Positions 9,489 through 18,540 of a stretch of DNA of 64,000 nucleotides are shown one piece after another; positions within the stretch are counted from its first letter, which is position 1; each line of letters starts with the position of its first letter. The stretch comes from Hominisplanchenecus murintestinalis. Its GTDB lineage: Bacteria; Bacillota; Clostridia; Lachnospirales; Lachnospiraceae. The position numbers were made by a program, and so were the translations under genes. The stretch spans positions 48,726 to 112,725 of the forward strand of contig SRZB01000005.1 of the NCBI GenBank assembly GCA_004793585.1, given 5' to 3'. The notes under the pieces were generated by a model. That model made no database searches. It was given only the letters and a program-made list of their open reading frames with translations, and was not told the origin of the DNA.

Positions 9489-11198
9489 ATGGCAAGGACA
9501 ATCAGTATCGGGCGGCAGGATTTTGAAAGGATGAGGACAAGGGACGTTTTCTATATAGATAAGACAAAATTTATCCGCGAGTGGTGGGAAGCGGAGGATG
9601 ACGTGACGCTGATTGCCCGCCCGAGACGTTTCGGAAAGACGTTAAATATGAGTATGACGGAGCAGTTCTTCTCCGTGGATTACGCCGAGCGGGACGATTT
9701 GTTCGAGGGGCTTGCTGTATGGGAAGATGAAAAGTACAGGAAGCTGCAGGGGACGTATCCTGTACTTTTTATCAGCTTTGCGGATGTGAAGGAGACTTCT
9801 TTTGAACAGGCCCGGAAAAGAATCTGTATGATTATCGAGGAATTATACAATAAATATGACTTTCTTCTGGAGGGGAATGTTTTAAATGAAAAGGAGAAAA
9901 AGAACTTCGAGGAAGTGTCGAAGAATATGGAAAGCTCCACAGCGGCGGCATCCCTGAAAAATTTATCGGGTTATATGAGTTCTTATTGTGGGGGGGAAAA
10001 GGTCATTATCCTCCTGGATGAATATGATACGCCCATGCAGGAAGCGTATGTAGGCGGATACTGGGAAGAGATGTCTGAGTTTATCCGGGGGCTTTTCAAT
10101 TCTACGTTTAAAACGAATCCTTATCTGGAGCGTGCGCTTATGACGGGGATTACCCGGGTAAGTAAGGAGTCTATCTTTTCGGATTTGAATAATCTGAATG
10201 TGGTGACGACTACTTCGGATGAATACGCAGATAGCTTTGGGTTCACAGAAGAAGAAGTATTTTCAGCTCTGGAGGAGTATAGTTTGTCTGACAGGAAAGA
10301 GGAAGTAAAAAGTTGGTATGATGGGTTTACTTTTGGAACAACTACAGATATTTATAACCCTTGGTCGATCCTAAATTATCTGGATAAGAAGAAACTGGCG
10401 GCATACTGGGCAAACACCAGCTCCAACAGCCTGGTGGGGAAACTAATCCGTGAAGGTGGAAAGGGTATCAAGAAGATTTTTGAGGATTTGATACGGGGCG
10501 GGACTTTATGTGCAGAAATAGACGAGCAGATTGTTTACAGCCAGTTGGACAGCAGTGAACAGGCAATCTGGAGCCTCCTGCTTGCAACCGGGTATCTGAA
10601 AGTAAAGAAGTTTAACGCCCACATAACAGAGAATGGGGAGTGGAAGGAAGAATATGAGCTGGAATTGACCAATTTTGAAGTAAGGGGGATGTTCCGCAGC
10701 ATAATCCGCGGGTGGTTTGGGAGCGTTTCTTCAGCGTACAATGATTTTATTAAGGCGCTGCTTCTCGGAGACATATATGCGATGAATGATTACATGAATA
10801 CGGTAGCTTCCGTGACGTTCAGCTCTTTTGATACAGGAAAAAACCCATCCCGGCAGGAGCCGGAAAGATTTTATCATGGCTTTGTCCTCGGGCTGATGGT
10901 GGATATGGCCGGGCGCTATGTACTGACTTCAAACCGGGAAAGCGGGTTCGGGAGATATGATGTGATGCTGGAACCCTTGCGTGCAGAAGATGATGCGTTC
11001 ATACTGGAATTTAAAGTACATCAGCCCGGAAAAGAAGAGAACCTTCAAGACACTGTGCAGGCGGCATTGAAACAGATAGAAGAGAAAGATTATGCCGCAG
11101 CGCTGCGCGCAAAAGGAATCCCTCATGAGCGGATACGGAAATACGGGTTTGCGTTTCGGGGAAAAGAAGTACTGATAGACGGAGAGCTTTCAGAATAA
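9489..11198 (+). CDS. AAA-ATPase-like/PD-(D/E)XK protein (AAA-ATPase_like plus DUF1703 type)
   Basis: 569-residue protein of a family that is often multicopy in gut Firmicutes and Bacteroidetes. The N-terminal half opens with the family motif FYIDKT (about 18-23), a Walker-A-like RPRRFGKT near 39-46 and Walker B VIILLDEYDTP near 170. The C-terminal half ends with a PD-(D/E)XK core: GFGRYDVMLEPL, then FILEFKV, giving the D...ExK triad. The ATG follows AGAGAGGGGG. The biological role is not established for the family; nuclease or mobile-element links have been proposed. It stands alone, followed by a DUF3788 fragment. Confidence 0.82.
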   Translation: MARTISIGRQDFERMRTRDVFYIDKTKFIREWWEAEDDVTLIARPRRFGKTLNMSMTEQFFSVDYAERDDLFEGLAVWEDEKYRKLQGTYPVLFISFADVKETSFEQARKRICMIIEELYNKYDFLLEGNVLNEKEKKNFEEVSKNMESSTAAASLKNLSGYMSSYCGGEKVIILLDEYDTPMQEAYVGGYWEEMSEFIRGLFNSTFKTNPYLERALMTGITRVSKESIFSDLNNLNVVTTTSDEYADSFGFTEEEVFSALEEYSLSDRKEEVKSWYDGFTFGTTTDIYNPWSILNYLDKKKLAAYWANTSSNSLVGKLIREGGKGIKKIFEDLIRGGTLCAEIDEQIVYSQLDSSEQAIWSLLLATGYLKVKKFNAHITENGEWKEEYELELTNFEVRGMFRSIIRGWFGSVSSAYNDFIKALLLGDIYAMNDYMNTVASVTFSSFDTGKNPSRQEPERFYHGFVLGLMVDMAGRYVLTSNRESGFGRYDVMLEPLRAEDDAFILEFKVHQPGKEENLQDTVQAALKQIEEKDYAAALRAKGIPHERIRKYGFAFRGKEVLIDGELSE

Positions 11199-11205
11199 AA
11201 ACAAG

Positions 11206-11448
11206 ACAGGCGGCAGAGCCTTATGCACAGTTTATCCAAGAGAAAATTACTTTGCCGTCATGGTTGTCATTGGCAAAAAGGAAAAAGAAGAGTTTGAGAG
11301 AGAGCTGTCCTCCTTTTGCGATGAAATACAGCAGATTTATCAAACAACCAAAGAAGGAAATGGGCAAAAGTGGTTAATGATAGAGATGGAGGACTATGAC
11401 AAAAAGTATGATGATGTGAAGAAGATTCTGAGTATAAGGGCGTCTTGA
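11206..11448 (+). pseudogene. 3' fragment of a DUF3788-family gene
   Basis: The frame is open from 11179 to the stop at 11448 and reads LCTVYPRENYFAVMVVIGKK, then EGNGQKWLMIEMED near the end. I recognise this as the C-terminal part of DUF3788 proteins; the N-terminal half is missing because the sequence runs directly into the 3' end of the ATPase-like gene. An ATG at 11260 would give 62 codons but lacks a ribosome site and cuts through the conserved block. Function of the family is unknown to me. Confidence 0.6.
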
Positions 11449-11506
11449 AAATTGTATAGTCTCTCTGTAGCAGATGTGGTCAGCTGTTGCATATGCGACG
11501 AAAAAT

Positions 11507-11566
11507 ACTCCTTTTTAGTAAGAAGTGCCATAGCTTTATTCTTGCTAAAAAGGAGTGATTTTTTAT
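11507..11566. terminator. bidirectional intrinsic terminator
   Basis: Arms of 18 bases at 11507-11524 and 11539-11556 (ACTCCTTTTTAG...CTAAAAAGGAGT) with a 14-base loop; a T-run follows on the plus side and an A-run precedes it, so it can end both the plus-strand unit and the minus-strand lipoprotein gene. Confidence 0.75.
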
Positions 11567-11617
11567 CAAAAGTACAGACTATTTTGTACTGAAAAAATAC
11601 TTTTATCATGTACGATG

Positions 11618-12118
11618 CTATTCTTTCCATGCTTCAGAAACATATATGATTTCAAAAGACGCTGCTGCGTCCACATCTTCTTTGGGCAAACGAAGGATGG
11701 CATTTTCATAACATGCTGCCAGTCTCGTGGTTTCCTGAAGCGCGGTCAGTTTTATCTGAATCTGTCCTTTTAGATTACCTTGCCCGTCTTTGACCAGCTT
11801 CACGGATTCTATGGCGCTCGCCTCGTCAATTCCTCTGCAAATTGTGAGAAAAAGCAAAGCTTCTTCTTTAAAATCTGTCTTAAGCATTTCCTCTGAATAA
11901 TGTTTTTCTTTCATCGTTTTCACAAGCGATGAAACATCATCTCTGGATTGCAGGACAATACAGGGTTCTGTAATAAAATCAGTTTCAAATTTCTGTATCT
12001 CAATAAAATCACATATTCTTCCAGTTTCCGCAGAGCTCTTTTCACAGGCGCACAGAAAAAAGATACTGCCAATAAGAACTGCCACTCGATATATTTTTCG
12101 TAATTTTATTTTCCACAT
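11618..12118 (-). CDS. small putative lipoprotein of unknown function
   Basis: 166 residues with a basic N terminus, a hydrophobic segment and lipobox LCAC followed by EKSS, so predicted to be a membrane-anchored lipoprotein. The remainder is soluble and acidic, with no domain I recognise. The C-terminal stretch, around PKEDVDAAASFEIIYVSEAW, has the feel of an alpha/beta fold. It is the last gene of a three-gene minus-strand set of exported proteins and ends just before the bidirectional hairpin at 11507. Confidence 0.6.
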   Translation of the reverse strand: MWKIKLRKIYRVAVLIGSIFFLCACEKSSAETGRICDFIEIQKFETDFITEPCIVLQSRDDVSSLVKTMKEKHYSEEMLKTDFKEEALLFLTICRGIDEASAIESVKLVKDGQGNLKGQIQIKLTALQETTRLAACYENAILRLPKEDVDAAASFEIIYVSEAWKE

Positions 12119-12142
12119 AACTTTCGCCTTCCTTTCAGTTTA

Positions 12143-12808
12143 CTACGCATCATAATTTCTATCACTTACATGATTCAGTTCGATATATTCATAGTCTCCG
12201 AACAGTCGTCTGAAAACTTTTTCCTTTTCCGGCGTCACCTGGACAAAATCAATCACAATTTTGTTTCCCTGGTGACTGAGTCCAATTCCCGCAATAGAAG
12301 ATACTACTTCAAATTCCAGAGTATCGGTTCCCTGATACTCCGCATAGTACTTCTTATATTTCTTTTCGATATCATCTTGAAAATCATGTAATTCATTTAG
12401 AGAATACGTTACCTTTTGAAACTCCACAGAAACATTCTGGACAATATCCTCGTCAAAATCAGAGATTTTAGATTCGTCTGTAACACAGACGATTAGCTTG
12501 CCCCCCTCAATATATGCGCCTCCATACCATTCCTCATAAATATTATCTGCATTTTCATCTCCAGTTCGCTTTGCCGCTTCACTAAAGGATTCTACGATCG
12601 TTCTGTTTTCAATCCTGCTGCATATTGCATTCAACTCTCCGCTATTGTCGGTGGTTTCCATCTTCGTATCTTCCGTTTCATGGTTTTGTGTACGGTATAC
12701 TTCCTGAAGCCGTTCTCCGCCAGTATTATCTTCTTTATGATAGAGAAACAATATTCCTGTGATTACCAGAAAGGCACCTATACCTATAGTATATTTGAAA
12801 TTTTTCAT
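12143..12808 (-). CDS. membrane-anchored hypothetical protein
   Basis: 221 residues. Start chosen at 12808 because AGGAGAACG lies just upstream and the longer frame (to 12991) would overlap the end of the previous gene. One N-terminal membrane segment (IGIGAFLVITGILFLY) is followed by a polar, threonine/glutamate-rich linker and a C-terminal region with YSLNELHDFQDDIEKKY and VVSSIAGIGLSHQGNKIVID. The latter pattern resembles short pro-domain or inhibitor-like beta-alpha folds, but I cannot assign a family. Exported, with the bulk outside. Confidence 0.55.
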   Translation of the reverse strand: MKNFKYTIGIGAFLVITGILFLYHKEDNTGGERLQEVYRTQNHETEDTKMETTDNSGELNAICSRIENRTIVESFSEAAKRTGDENADNIYEEWYGGAYIEGGKLIVCVTDESKISDFDEDIVQNVSVEFQKVTYSLNELHDFQDDIEKKYKKYYAEYQGTDTLEFEVVSSIAGIGLSHQGNKIVIDFVQVTPEKEKVFRRLFGDYEYIELNHVSDRNYDA

Positions 12809-12893
12809 AACTTTTCGTTCTCCTGGCATGTATTTAATAAATTTTTTTAGCGACATAAAAACAGTATTACAAATTTCATTCTTCTTTGTTGTT

Positions 12894-13676
12894 TTATTCC
12901 TTAATGAACATTTTATATACCTTATTTTCCAGGATTTGATATTGGATATATGTTTTTTCTTCCTCTGAATATTCATCAAAATCCTTTTCAAAAACCCCGC
13001 TAAGCTCTTTAATATCCTCTTCTGTAACCTCCAGATTTTCTTCCTTTACAATAGCTCCCACAATTAAATAATTCTTTATCAGCTCCTCTCCTTCACGATA
13101 GCATTCTTCAAAAAACTCATCTTCTGTCATTTGCAGTTCTTCTGTAACATATCTTTCCAGCTCCATATCATAAAGATACGCTTCTGTTTCATACGAATCC
13201 ACTATTTCTACAGAGTATTCTGCTACACTTTCTTTGTCCAGTACAAACTTGCTCTCTTTTATCAGATAATCCATAGCTTTATTTCTTGCTGAAATGAATT
13301 CCTGATTTCTTTTTCCTGCGGTGAGTTCCTTTCTTACGCTTTCATAATATTCTTGAACAGAATTCATTTCCAATTCTTTCTTAACAAAATCTTCTGATAT
13401 GCTTTTCTCGCCATAAATATCCAGCAATTCATCAATGCTTTCTTGTATTTCTTTTTTCGAGACGCTAACTTCAGGTAATTTTATCTGCAATCTATCATAT
13501 TCTGCTATTCTTTTGATTTTACAATTTTCTATTTTCATATAATCTAGCATTTTTTGAATACGCACATCTATTTCCGGATATGATGCAATTTTGTTACTTG
13601 ACATAAGAATAAGAATGCCTAAAGTGCCAATACATACAGTTAAATAGAGAATCAGTTTTTTGACTTTTTTTTTCAT
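12894..13676 (-). CDS. membrane-anchored protein resembling the trigger factor C-terminal domain
   Basis: 260 residues: short cytosolic basic tail, one membrane segment (ILYLTVCIGTLGILILM) and a highly charged alpha-helical body. The body looks like the chaperone (C-terminal) domain of trigger factor: ISEDFVKKELEMNSVQEYYE, an alanine/arginine helix, ESKFVLDKESV, and KNYLIVGAIVKEENLEVTEE. The ribosome-binding and PPIase domains are absent. An extracytoplasmic holdase or folding role is therefore an inference. It is first in the three-gene minus-strand set. The ATG is preceded by AGGAGCTACTAGT-like sequence. Confidence 0.6.
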   Translation of the reverse strand: MKKKVKKLILYLTVCIGTLGILILMSSNKIASYPEIDVRIQKMLDYMKIENCKIKRIAEYDRLQIKLPEVSVSKKEIQESIDELLDIYGEKSISEDFVKKELEMNSVQEYYESVRKELTAGKRNQEFISARNKAMDYLIKESKFVLDKESVAEYSVEIVDSYETEAYLYDMELERYVTEELQMTEDEFFEECYREGEELIKNYLIVGAIVKEENLEVTEEDIKELSGVFEKDFDEYSEEEKTYIQYQILENKVYKMFIKE

Positions 13677-13907
13677 ATACTAGTAGCTCCTGTACACGAT
13701 TGTATTGATTTTTATATCGACTATATTTGCGTCACAAAAACTTGCGATTTAGTCTATATACTGGTTGTTTTTTATATTATATACAATATTCTGCAAAATG
13801 TCAACTATATGATCATAATTTTCATTATATCTATAAAATAATTATTTGTAATATATTTTAATTTATCAAGTGAAGGAAGTTCAGAAAAGTCTTGAGACTG
13901 CGGCGTA
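13677..13907. other. AT-rich divergent intergenic region
   Basis: Very AT-rich stretch between the divergent trigger-factor-like gene and the large surface protein. I see no gene here; it should hold the promoter for the minus-strand set, but I cannot pick one box with confidence. Confidence 0.4.
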
Positions 13908-13939
13908 AAAACAAATTTGCAAAACCGGGGGTGTATAAT
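13908..13939 (+). promoter_or_regulatory. promoter with shared ACAAATTTGCAAAA box (copy 1)
   Basis: ACAAATTTGCAAAA at 13911-13924, then TG-extended TATAAT at 13934-13939, ahead of the surface protein at 13971. The same box with exactly the same distance to TATAAT precedes the lipoprotein gene at 19689. The box overlaps where a -35 would lie and no normal -35 is seen. Confidence 0.5.
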
Positions 13940-13970
13940 TTAAATAAAAAAAGTAAGGAGAGATGTGCTT

Positions 13971-16900
13971 ATGAAAGAGAAAAGACATGTTATTTCTGTG
14001 AGTAATGAGTCAGGCGCGGCGCTGGAACAAGAATTTAGCGAACGCCGCGCGGGGAAAAAGTTTCGCAGTCTGCGAAGAGGCGCGTGGATTGGATTTCTGC
14101 TGTTATTTTGCTGTCTGTATGCTTTACCTGTAAAAGCTGCCGGGATGACGCTTGAACAGCTGCAGCAGAAATATCCCAACGGGGCTTATTGGAATCATTA
14201 TAAGGCCTCAGGGCATGGTGATAGTCAATGCTATGGAGCCTGCGATAATCCGGACGGTTATACATGGAGCCCATGCCAGATACATGGAGGCGTGGCGGCT
14301 ATGGGACGGGCAGACTGTAATAATTTCTATAAATATGGATATAGCCAGCAGTGCTGCGGGTTCGTGCGTAAGCTGGCAGATGACGTGTACGGGCAGAACT
14401 GCAAAGAATGGGGAGCGACCTGGGATGTTAATGCCATCAAGCCCGGAGATATAATTTCTTACAGCAACCACTGGGTTATGGTTATTGGCGTATCGGGAAA
14501 TACGGTAACTTTTGGAGAGTGTAATTACCATGCGCATTATACAGAGTGCCCATGCTGTAACTGTAAGATCAAATGGGGACGTCAGATGAGCAAAGGAGAA
14601 CTCAGGAAGAAAGGAGCAAAGATTTATTCTGCCCCCTATACGCTGCCGACTGTTTCCGGTTCTGCGCCTGCGGCGCCGGGAACGGTATCAGCCGCTGTAA
14701 ATGATATGGGAATCGGCGACGCCCTAAACGTCAGCTGGAGCGTGGCTTTGGGAGCATCTTCCTATAGGGTGGATTTGCGCTGTGCAGCAAATGCAGCTTT
14801 AAACCAGTCAAAGGAAGTATTTGGAACTGGGACAGCTTTTAGCGTTTCCGGCGCCGGGACATATCAAGTGACAGTTTACGCTAAAAATGCTTATGGCACC
14901 AGTGGCGGGAAGACGTCCGGTAATATAACAGTGCATGGAAATGTAACGGTTACGTGGCAGGATTTTGACGGAAGCAGCCTGAAAACCCAGAGTGTAAAAT
15001 GGGGAGGAAATGCTTCTGCGCCCGGTACGCCGGCCAGGGAGGGATATACATTTCAGAGTTGGAGCAGTGATGGCAAGAGTGTAAAAGAAGATACGGTTAT
15101 TACGGCAAACTATCAGATTAATTCCTATGTTGTTACGTTTATGGACTATGAGGGAAATACGGTTGGAAGGCCGCAGAAAGTGAACTACGGAAGCGCCGCT
15201 GTTCCGCCGGAAGGAATTCCGGCAAAGCCGGGGTATATTTTCACAGGCTGGAATTCAGACGAATATCTGTGCGTGAAAAAGGCATTGAATATAGAAGCGG
15301 TCTATGTATGGGAAAATACGAATCTGCCCATTGTGACAGAAATCTTGTCTGCTAAAAGGAATGACGAAGGGACAGGGTATCAAATTTCTGTAAAAATGTC
15401 AAACTTTCCCAATGATTTTACGAAGGGGAAACTGGTAACGGCGCTCAAGACGAAAAACGGTAAAATGGCAGCGTCTGAAACGGATTCAGTCAGCTTACCT
15501 GTGTCGGGAGAATTGACGAAGGAAGTTTTTATTTTATATTCAGGACTGGCTACAAGTGTGGAGGTTTCCCTCGTGGGCGTAGCGGACGATGATACGACGG
15601 GAACTCCCAAGGCCAAAAGTGTCACAGCTTCCGTAGATGTGGGAAACGAATGGTCAGACTGGTCAGGGAATCCGGCTCCTGAAGGAAATAATATTCTGTC
15701 AGAAAGCAGGACGGAATATCGGTACAAAAAGAGAAAAACCATCAGGGCGTGTGCGAAGCCTGCAACGCCGGAAGGATATACCTACAGCGGATGCAAGGCG
15801 ACGGGGACTTATACTGGCTGGGGCGCCTGGAGCGGCTGGAGCAGAAATTATTGCGCGTCTAATGTACAGACGAATGTGGGGACGCAGACAATGTATCGTT
15901 ACTTTGCTTTTCACTGTTCAAACTGCGGGCAGCGGGATGATTTGTCCGGGGCATGTTCCAGGTGCGGGCAGTATACGCTAAACTGGGTAGAGGACTGGGG
16001 AACATGCAGAGGATATGACTATGGTCCGGGCTGGGTGAAATGGGGAAACAGAGGAAGAATATACTGGCAGAATACGTACTGGTACTTTGAACTGGACGGC
16101 ACTTCCAATGGAATAGACCGGTCGGGTCAGGTGACAGCGCTGTTCTACCGCTATCAGACGCGGCAGGAATATTATGACTATGAATATTGGCAAACGGACT
16201 TTAGCGGCTGGCAGGGAGAGCGGGTTGCCGCAGATAAAGATACACAGGTAGAAACGAGAACGGCATACCGTTTTAAGACGAACTCTGTGGAAATTCCATG
16301 TTACAATTACAAGAGATATAAATACCAGAATCTGAATTCCGGCAATACAGTTTATACATATACCAGTGTTTATGCAGACAGCATGGACTTCCCGGGGGAA
16401 TGGGAATACAACAAATCCTTTACGCAGCTACAGAAGATTGCGACGGTGGAGGAAGGGATTGATCTGTTTCATGGATATGGGGATTCGTCCTGGTATCGGG
16501 CAGATATTAACCAGGAGGGGGAAAGTACGCAGTTTGAGACAGTATCCTCTCTGGAGAATGGAAATGGAACCAGGCGGACGGCAGAAGGCATTGTTGAAGG
16601 AGCGGGAGGAAAATATGCGACTCTTTTAGTTTATAAAGGGCAGAATACGGATCCGACGGCCAGCCAGATTGAGTATGCAGCCCAGACACGGCTGGATGCA
16701 GACGGACATTATGAGTTTACGTTCATTACCAAAGAAGAGCCTACGGTTGAGACAGGGGATTTCATTATTACATTAGGAGTTGAGGGCGCGACAAATTATG
16801 CGACAGTGGGTACGATAGAGGCTCCAAAACCGGTCTATACGGTTGAATTTGTAGATGAAACGGGAGCAGGTATCGGCAGCCCTGTTAATGTAGTTTCCGG

Positions 16901-18449
16901 AGGGGACGCAGAAGCGCCGCAGGCGCCGGAAAAAGAAGGCTATGAGTTTATCGGATGGGATACAGGACTTCGCAATGTGCGCGAGAATCTGATTGTGACG
17001 GCACAGTACAGAAAGAAAACATATGCGGTGGTATTTGTGAACTGGGACAATACCAGTGTAGCGGTAAAGGAATTCGCGTATGGCGATGCGCTCACAGCAG
17101 ATGTGATACCGGAAAAAGCAGGATTTACCTTTACTGAATGGGCAGACAAAGACGGAAATGCTGTTACAAATGTTACAGAGAACATGGTAGTTACTGCATC
17201 ATATAAAGAAGCAGACTATACAGTTACGTTCCTTGACTGGGATGGAGAAATATTGAAACAGGATATCGTGGGATACGGAGAAGCAGCAAAGGCTCCTGAG
17301 ATTGGAGCGCCCGCGGATGCAGACCTCTGTTTTGACGGCTGGAGCAGCAACGGTGAGGAGAACTTTGTGACAAGAAATCTAAAGATTTCTCCGGTCAGCA
17401 GACATGTCAGGACAGCAGAGGAGCCGAAATGCAGCGTTGCGGAAGGAATCTATAAAGAAGCTCAGACAGTAACCTTGACAACGGCTACGGAAGGAGCGGA
17501 TATCTATTATTATATCTGCGATCCGGAGGAGGCATACTGTGCTTCTAAGCTTCTGTATGCAAACGCGCAGAAATATACGGAACCGATTCGGGTAGCCCAA
17601 AGCGCCTATTTATGTGCATATTCATCAAAGGATGGCATGGGTAACAGCGCAACAGCTTATACAGGAATCACTATTGAAGGGCCTGTTTCGGTATCAAAGA
17701 TTACGCTGAGCAGCAGCCAGATTGCTTTGGATATTAACGGAAAAATGCAGCTTACAGCACAGGCGTTTCCGGAAGCGGCGTCGAACAGGCAGATTAAATG
17801 GAGCAGCAGCAATGAAACGGTAGCGATCGTTTCACAGACAGGTATGGTGATTGCTCTCGCTGAAGGAACCGCGGCGATTATTGCAGAGGCGGCAGATGGA
17901 AGTGGAAACCGCGCGGTTTGCAGCGTGACGGTAAAGAAACAGAAAGATGTGCCGGAAGGCGGTTCCGGGCAGAAACCAGCCGCGCCGTCAAAGCCGGATG
18001 CTTCTAATAAACTGACGGTTGGCGAAAAACTTTTGGATAGCGGCGGGAAAGGAATATACAAAGTACTCGGAACAGGAAGCCAGGCGTCCGTAGAGTATAC
18101 AGCTCCGGCGAAGCAGCTGAAAACAATATCTGTGCCGGATACGGTTACAATAAAAAATAAAACGTTCTATGTGACGGCTGTTTCAGCCAATGCATTTAAG
18201 GGATGCAAGAAACTGCGGTCAGTAACCATAGGAAAAAGTGTAAAGACAATAGGTTCGAAAGCTTTTTATGGCTGCAAATCCTTAAAAACGATTAACTGTA
18301 AATCGATGAAGCTGAAAAAAGTAGGAAAAAACGCTTTTAAAGGCATTCATAAGAAAGCAAAAATAAAAGTGCCCAAAAGTAAATTAAAAGCTTACAAAAA
18401 GCTGTTTAAGGGAAAGGGGCAGGCAAAGAGCGTCAAGATACAGAAATAA
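13971..18449 (+). CDS. very large secreted multidomain surface protein with N-terminal CHAP-like peptidase domain
   Basis: 1,492 residues. Start chosen at ATG 13971, after AAGGAGAG; a GTG two codons earlier is possible. A long polar head precedes the export segment GAWIGFLLLFCCLYALPVKA (37-56). Residues about 60-225 look like a CHAP/NlpC-type cysteine peptidase, with CCGFV (Cys128/129) and HWVMVIG (His167). Then follow a fibronectin-like region (about 230-325), InlB/flagellin-type repeats with the F.GW pattern (about 325-445 and 950-1150), and a four-cysteine zinc-ribbon-like patch (Cys649, 652, 662, 665). The C terminus has a BIG2 Ig-like domain (about 1239-1320) and BspA-type leucine-rich repeats (about 1380-1490; NAFKGCKKLRSVTIG). 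No sortase motif. Likely a cell-surface adhesin or wall hydrolase; substrate unknown. Confidence 0.82.
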   Translation: MKEKRHVISVSNESGAALEQEFSERRAGKKFRSLRRGAWIGFLLLFCCLYALPVKAAGMTLEQLQQKYPNGAYWNHYKASGHGDSQCYGACDNPDGYTWSPCQIHGGVAAMGRADCNNFYKYGYSQQCCGFVRKLADDVYGQNCKEWGATWDVNAIKPGDIISYSNHWVMVIGVSGNTVTFGECNYHAHYTECPCCNCKIKWGRQMSKGELRKKGAKIYSAPYTLPTVSGSAPAAPGTVSAAVNDMGIGDALNVSWSVALGASSYRVDLRCAANAALNQSKEVFGTGTAFSVSGAGTYQVTVYAKNAYGTSGGKTSGNITVHGNVTVTWQDFDGSSLKTQSVKWGGNASAPGTPAREGYTFQSWSSDGKSVKEDTVITANYQINSYVVTFMDYEGNTVGRPQKVNYGSAAVPPEGIPAKPGYIFTGWNSDEYLCVKKALNIEAVYVWENTNLPIVTEILSAKRNDEGTGYQISVKMSNFPNDFTKGKLVTALKTKNGKMAASETDSVSLPVSGELTKEVFILYSGLATSVEVSLVGVADDDTTGTPKAKSVTASVDVGNEWSDWSGNPAPEGNNILSESRTEYRYKKRKTIRACAKPATPEGYTYSGCKATGTYTGWGAWSGWSRNYCASNVQTNVGTQTMYRYFAFHCSNCGQRDDLSGACSRCGQYTLNWVEDWGTCRGYDYGPGWVKWGNRGRIYWQNTYWYFELDGTSNGIDRSGQVTALFYRYQTRQEYYDYEYWQTDFSGWQGERVAADKDTQVETRTAYRFKTNSVEIPCYNYKRYKYQNLNSGNTVYTYTSVYADSMDFPGEWEYNKSFTQLQKIATVEEGIDLFHGYGDSSWYRADINQEGESTQFETVSSLENGNGTRRTAEGIVEGAGGKYATLLVYKGQNTDPTASQIEYAAQTRLDADGHYEFTFITKEEPTVETGDFIITLGVEGATNYATVGTIEAPKPVYTVEFVDETGAGIGSPVNVVSGGDAEAPQAPEKEGYEFIGWDTGLRNVRENLIVTAQYRKKTYAVVFVNWDNTSVAVKEFAYGDALTADVIPEKAGFTFTEWADKDGNAVTNVTENMVVTASYKEADYTVTFLDWDGEILKQDIVGYGEAAKAPEIGAPADADLCFDGWSSNGEENFVTRNLKISPVSRHVRTAEEPKCSVAEGIYKEAQTVTLTTATEGADIYYYICDPEEAYCASKLLYANAQKYTEPIRVAQSAYLCAYSSKDGMGNSATAYTGITIEGPVSVSKITLSSSQIALDINGKMQLTAQAFPEAASNRQIKWSSSNETVAIVSQTGMVIALAEGTAAIIAEAADGSGNRAVCSVTVKKQKDVPEGGSGQKPAAPSKPDASNKLTVGEKLLDSGGKGIYKVLGTGSQASVEYTAPAKQLKTISVPDTVTIKNKTFYVTAVSANAFKGCKKLRSVTIGKSVKTIGSKAFYGCKSLKTINCKSMKLKKVGKNAFKGIHKKAKIKVPKSKLKAYKKLFKGKGQAKSVKIQK

Positions 18450-18460
18450 AGAAAAGCGCT

Positions 18461-18496
18461 CAGGGTTTTTGCCGGATATGGCGGAAACCCCTGCAA
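18461..18496 (+). repeat. inverted repeat after the large surface protein gene
   Basis: CAGGGTTT ... AAACCCCTG with an inner CCG/CGG pair can form a hairpin, but no T-run follows, so it is probably not a full terminator. The downstream gene at 18541 may be co-transcribed. Confidence 0.4.
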
Positions 18497-18540
18497 AATC
18501 GGAAAAAGTATCAATAAAATAAAAAAGGAGAGATACGTTT

